A stretch of 46,625 nucleotides of DNA from an uncultured Planctomycetaceae bacterium (lineage in GTDB: Bacteria; Planctomycetota; Planctomycetia; Pirellulales; Pirellulaceae): positions 1 to 46,625 of the forward strand of contig CALMEE010000096.1 in assembly GCA_937862885.1 (NCBI GenBank). The letters run 5' to 3'. A program made the translations under genes and the position numbers. Position 1 is the first letter of the stretch. The number at the start of each line of letters is the position of its first letter. The notes beneath the pieces were generated by a model, which was not told the origin of the DNA, made no database searches, and saw only the letters and a list, made by a program, of their open reading frames with translations. Of the stretch, positions 44,872-46,625 are shown in pieces.

Positions 44872-44990
44872 GAACCTAAACTCGCCAAGTGCGTCTGATG
44901 GTTGGTTGGAATTCTAATTCTCTTTAATTGCGGATCAAACCATCATGAATTGCTGACGCCTTTTTATCTCCCAGATTGGAAATTGCGGCG

Positions 44991-45006
44991 CTGTCCGTGC
45001 GGACAG
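44991..45006. repeat. Perfect inverted repeat upstream of hypothetical gene
   Basis: CTGTCCG-TG-CGGACAG is a perfect 7-bp dyad, 46 bases upstream of the ATG at 45052. Its length and position fit a repressor operator or a small hairpin in the leader. Confidence 0.45.
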
Positions 45007-45051
45007 AGTACGCGCGCGAGAACCGATTCCATGTTTACGGGAGATTAAATC

Positions 45052-45729
45052 ATGTCGTATTTCAATTCAATCAATGGGTCCGCAACGTCGCCCGCACCGC
45101 ACGGTCGATACCGCATTCTCTGTCGGAGAGCCAATGGTACCGTCGGCCTCGTTCGACTCTGTACTCAGCGCAGCGATGCATGCCGTATCGCCCGATCTTT
45201 GGTTGATCGTCATTTAACCAAGTTGCGTCTTGACTTGGCGTCAGTGTTGGCGGACAGCGCCAGACCGCGGGAAGTCTATATCGAGCAGTGGGTAGGGCAT
45301 GCGACCGATGGCCATTGGGCAGTCGTCAGCCAATGCGAAGGTGGCTATCGTTTTGAGTTCTTTGATCGGCGAGTTCGGAGTTGTCAGCCGGAAAAGTCGG
45401 CAACTAATGGGTCGTCAGTGAAACAAGCTGAACCATCTGTAGACGCCAAATTGGTTAACCGCGCGCCGCGTGCTGGCGACGTTGTTCAATGTGTTTTGCT
45501 GGAGAAGCGGACGCGCAAGAATGGCTGGTTTGCCAAAATTGTTGATCAACCCGCCAGCGGTCCGATCACAGGAGAGGTTCCTGCGGAGTTGCACCTAGAG
45601 GCTGGGCGACGCGTTCACCTCAAGATCTGCGGGATCAAGCTAGAAACCAGTTTTGTGCAACTCGCCTGGGTTCCGCAGCCGTCTGAAAAAGCCAAAGGAA
45701 AAGAGCAAAAGACAAATGAAGGGTCTTAA
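45052..45729 (+). CDS. Hypothetical protein with C-terminal OB-like segment
   Basis: A 225-residue basic protein. Residues 1-110 contain CRRANGTVGLVRLCTQRSDACRIARSL and end with a strand-rich GYRFEFFDRRVRS; a flexible linker (about 112-132) joins a strand-rich part (GDVVQCVLLEKRTRKNGWFAKIVD ... VHLKICGIKLETSFVQLAWV) that could be an OB-fold. I do not recognise a named family. ATG 45052 has GGGAG about 9 bases upstream, which supports it as a real start. A palindrome lies in its leader and three short repeats overlap its stop. Confidence 0.6.
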   Translation: MSYFNSINGSATSPAPHGRYRILCRRANGTVGLVRLCTQRSDACRIARSLVDRHLTKLRLDLASVLADSARPREVYIEQWVGHATDGHWAVVSQCEGGYRFEFFDRRVRSCQPEKSATNGSSVKQAEPSVDAKLVNRAPRAGDVVQCVLLEKRTRKNGWFAKIVDQPASGPITGEVPAELHLEAGRRVHLKICGIKLETSFVQLAWVPQPSEKAKGKEQKTNEGS

Positions 45730-45752
45730 ACGCCGGTCTTAAAGGTCTTAAA
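45722..45752. repeat. Three direct repeats of GGTCTTAAA
   Basis: GGTCTTAAA occurs at 45722-45730, 45735-45743 and 45744-45752; the first contains the stop codon of the preceding gene. The last two are directly adjacent. Confidence 0.7.
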
Positions 45753-45838
45753 TGCCTGTCCTTTGAAATTTGAAATTCCTTAATTCAGGCCGAACCAGCA
45801 CACACGTTCGTATAGTAGATTTTCCCCTGCCTCGAATC

Positions 45839-46396
45839 TCATTGCAATTTGCCTTGCTCAAACTCTGCAAGAGGCACGAGAAATTGACGATTTGGACCAA
45901 GATATTGGACGGCACGTGGTATAGATTTGGTTATTCCACCGCGAATATTTATGCGGTAGCTATCTTCGGGATGGGGCTCGCAAAGCGCACTTATATTTAA
46001 AGTAATTTCGTTACCATTATTGTCCTTCATCGTAGCATAAATGTCAGTAAACACTACCGGACCTCGATTATGTTTGGCATGTGAATATGTCAGTACCGTG
46101 TGTTTAGGGACCATGGTGTACACGCGGGTATTTCCGAGATCGTTCTTATCACCTAAAACCTCTCGGTCCAAAGGGTTCAAAATTTTCCACGAGTTGTCTT
46201 CAAGGATTAACGCAGGCCATTCAACCAATACAACATATTCCCGTGCATCTGTTGCAAATGTCCCAACGTAGTATTCATCGGCAGAAACGTCAACTAACAC
46301 GGGCTGTTTAGTAGGAACCCAAAAACAACCAAGACACAATGTAGACAATAACGCGCCGCAGGCACATGTGAATCTCTGAATGAAACGGTTCGTCAT
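45839..46396 (-). CDS. Hypothetical lipoprotein
   Basis: A 185-residue exported protein. The N-terminus is a lipoprotein signal peptide (MTNRFIQRF, then CACGALLSTLCLGC), lipidated Cys near residue 24. The mature part is strand-rich with YYVGTFATDAREYVVLVEWP and later YTMVPKHTVLTYS; it has no recognisable enzymatic motif. AAAGGG lies about 8 bases before the ATG at 46396. The gene lies just beside a decayed transposase. Confidence 0.65.
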   Translation of the reverse strand: MTNRFIQRFTCACGALLSTLCLGCFWVPTKQPVLVDVSADEYYVGTFATDAREYVVLVEWPALILEDNSWKILNPLDREVLGDKNDLGNTRVYTMVPKHTVLTYSHAKHNRGPVVFTDIYATMKDNNGNEITLNISALCEPHPEDSYRINIRGGITKSIPRAVQYLGPNRQFLVPLAEFEQGKLQ

Positions 46397-46460
46397 AATA
46401 ATACCCTTTCTAATTTATTGGTTGTGGTCGGGGTTTTAATGAGGGCTTTAATGGGACGTT

Positions 46461-46625
46461 CTACTTTAATTGTTTCTTTGGCCTGCCTGGAGGTCGCAAC
46501 GAGGATTGAAGACCGAGTATTGCAGCAGTTTTTGTCTGCCAATGAGTATCGCCGAATGGAGTAAGCAGGTGAAAATGGTTTGTCATCAGACAAAAACCAG
46601 CCAGCCGCATCGGTACCTTTTCGTG
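46461..46625 (-). pseudogene. Decayed REP-associated tyrosine transposase (RAYT) remnant
   Basis: Reading the minus strand from the right edge, an open frame of 54 codons ends with TAG at 46461-46463. It contains MRLAGFCLMTNHFHLLTP, the HUH-type motif (NHFHLL) of IS200-like Y1 transposases and RAYT proteins, and then, with almost nothing between, FGDTHWQTKTAAILGLQSSL ending PPGRPKKQ, which is the usual C-terminus of RAYT proteins (LGLESTLRPRGRPRK). Intact family members have over 100 residues, including the catalytic Tyr, between these two parts. So the middle has been deleted and the copy is inactive. The N-terminal part, if present, lies outside the window. Confidence 0.75.

Noticed and set aside
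46393..46593. 66-codon minus-strand frame overlapping the lipoprotein start in ATGA form
   Set aside because: A different frame over the same bases carries the RAYT HUH motif and family C-terminus, so this frame is a shadow despite the suggestive 4-base overlap.

Overview
The window looks like chromosomal DNA of a planctomycete, probably a Pirellulaceae-like lineage. This is inferred from gene content, not from a marker gene: an MfnB/DUF556-like protein of the methanofuran pathway, a DUF1570 protein, an HExxH lipoprotein, a PQQ-type propeller lipoprotein, a BshB1-like deacetylase, a bacterial Bpt N-end-rule transferase and a MoxR-vWA-beta-propeller ternary system. G+C is about half by eye. 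No rRNA, tRNA, CRISPR array or complete insertion sequence was seen.

Layout. 1-3.96 kb: end of a WD40-like gene, a DEDDy 3'-5' exonuclease (RNase D type), an MfnB-like protein and a 65-residue small protein. 4.1-12.7 kb: one tight minus-strand operon of five clear genes plus one doubtful gene, the MoxR AAA+ / vWA-propeller / bpX system. This is the main accessory island. 12.85-19.8 kb: a HemW/HemN-type radical SAM protein, an outer-surface PQQ-propeller lipoprotein, and a three-gene operon (acyl-adenylating enzyme, aldehyde dehydrogenase, iron alcohol dehydrogenase) that could reduce an acid to an alcohol. 20.6-27.5 kb: an M48 peptidase, a CrcB fluoride channel paired with a voltage-gated cation channel, AsnS, and an operon of thioredoxin reductase with an Nramp-fold transporter that lacks the usual metal ligands. 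27.9-32.5 kb: CstA, Bpt and replicative helicase DnaB. 33-41.3 kb: a plus-strand run of mostly housekeeping genes: IspD, an SseB-like duplicated protein, a BshB1-like deacetylase overlapping an alpha/beta hydrolase, ribosomal protein L33, RecJ, AroB and DprA. 41.4-46.6 kb: two HExxH metallopeptidase-type proteins (DUF1570 and M61), poorly known proteins, a lipoprotein, and at the right edge a decayed REP-associated tyrosine transposase (RAYT).

How the parts fit. The 4.1-12.7 kb operon has start/stop overlaps of 4-7 bases or 4-base gaps from gene to gene, so its products are probably made in fixed proportion and work together. Published comparative genomics places this kind of MoxR-vWA-propeller set among NTP-dependent biological conflict systems; no biochemical activity is known to me. 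Several otherwise ordinary families in the window have lost catalytic or binding residues (MfnB-like, Nramp-like, vWA, the RNase D motif II Asp). These are the most testable oddities.
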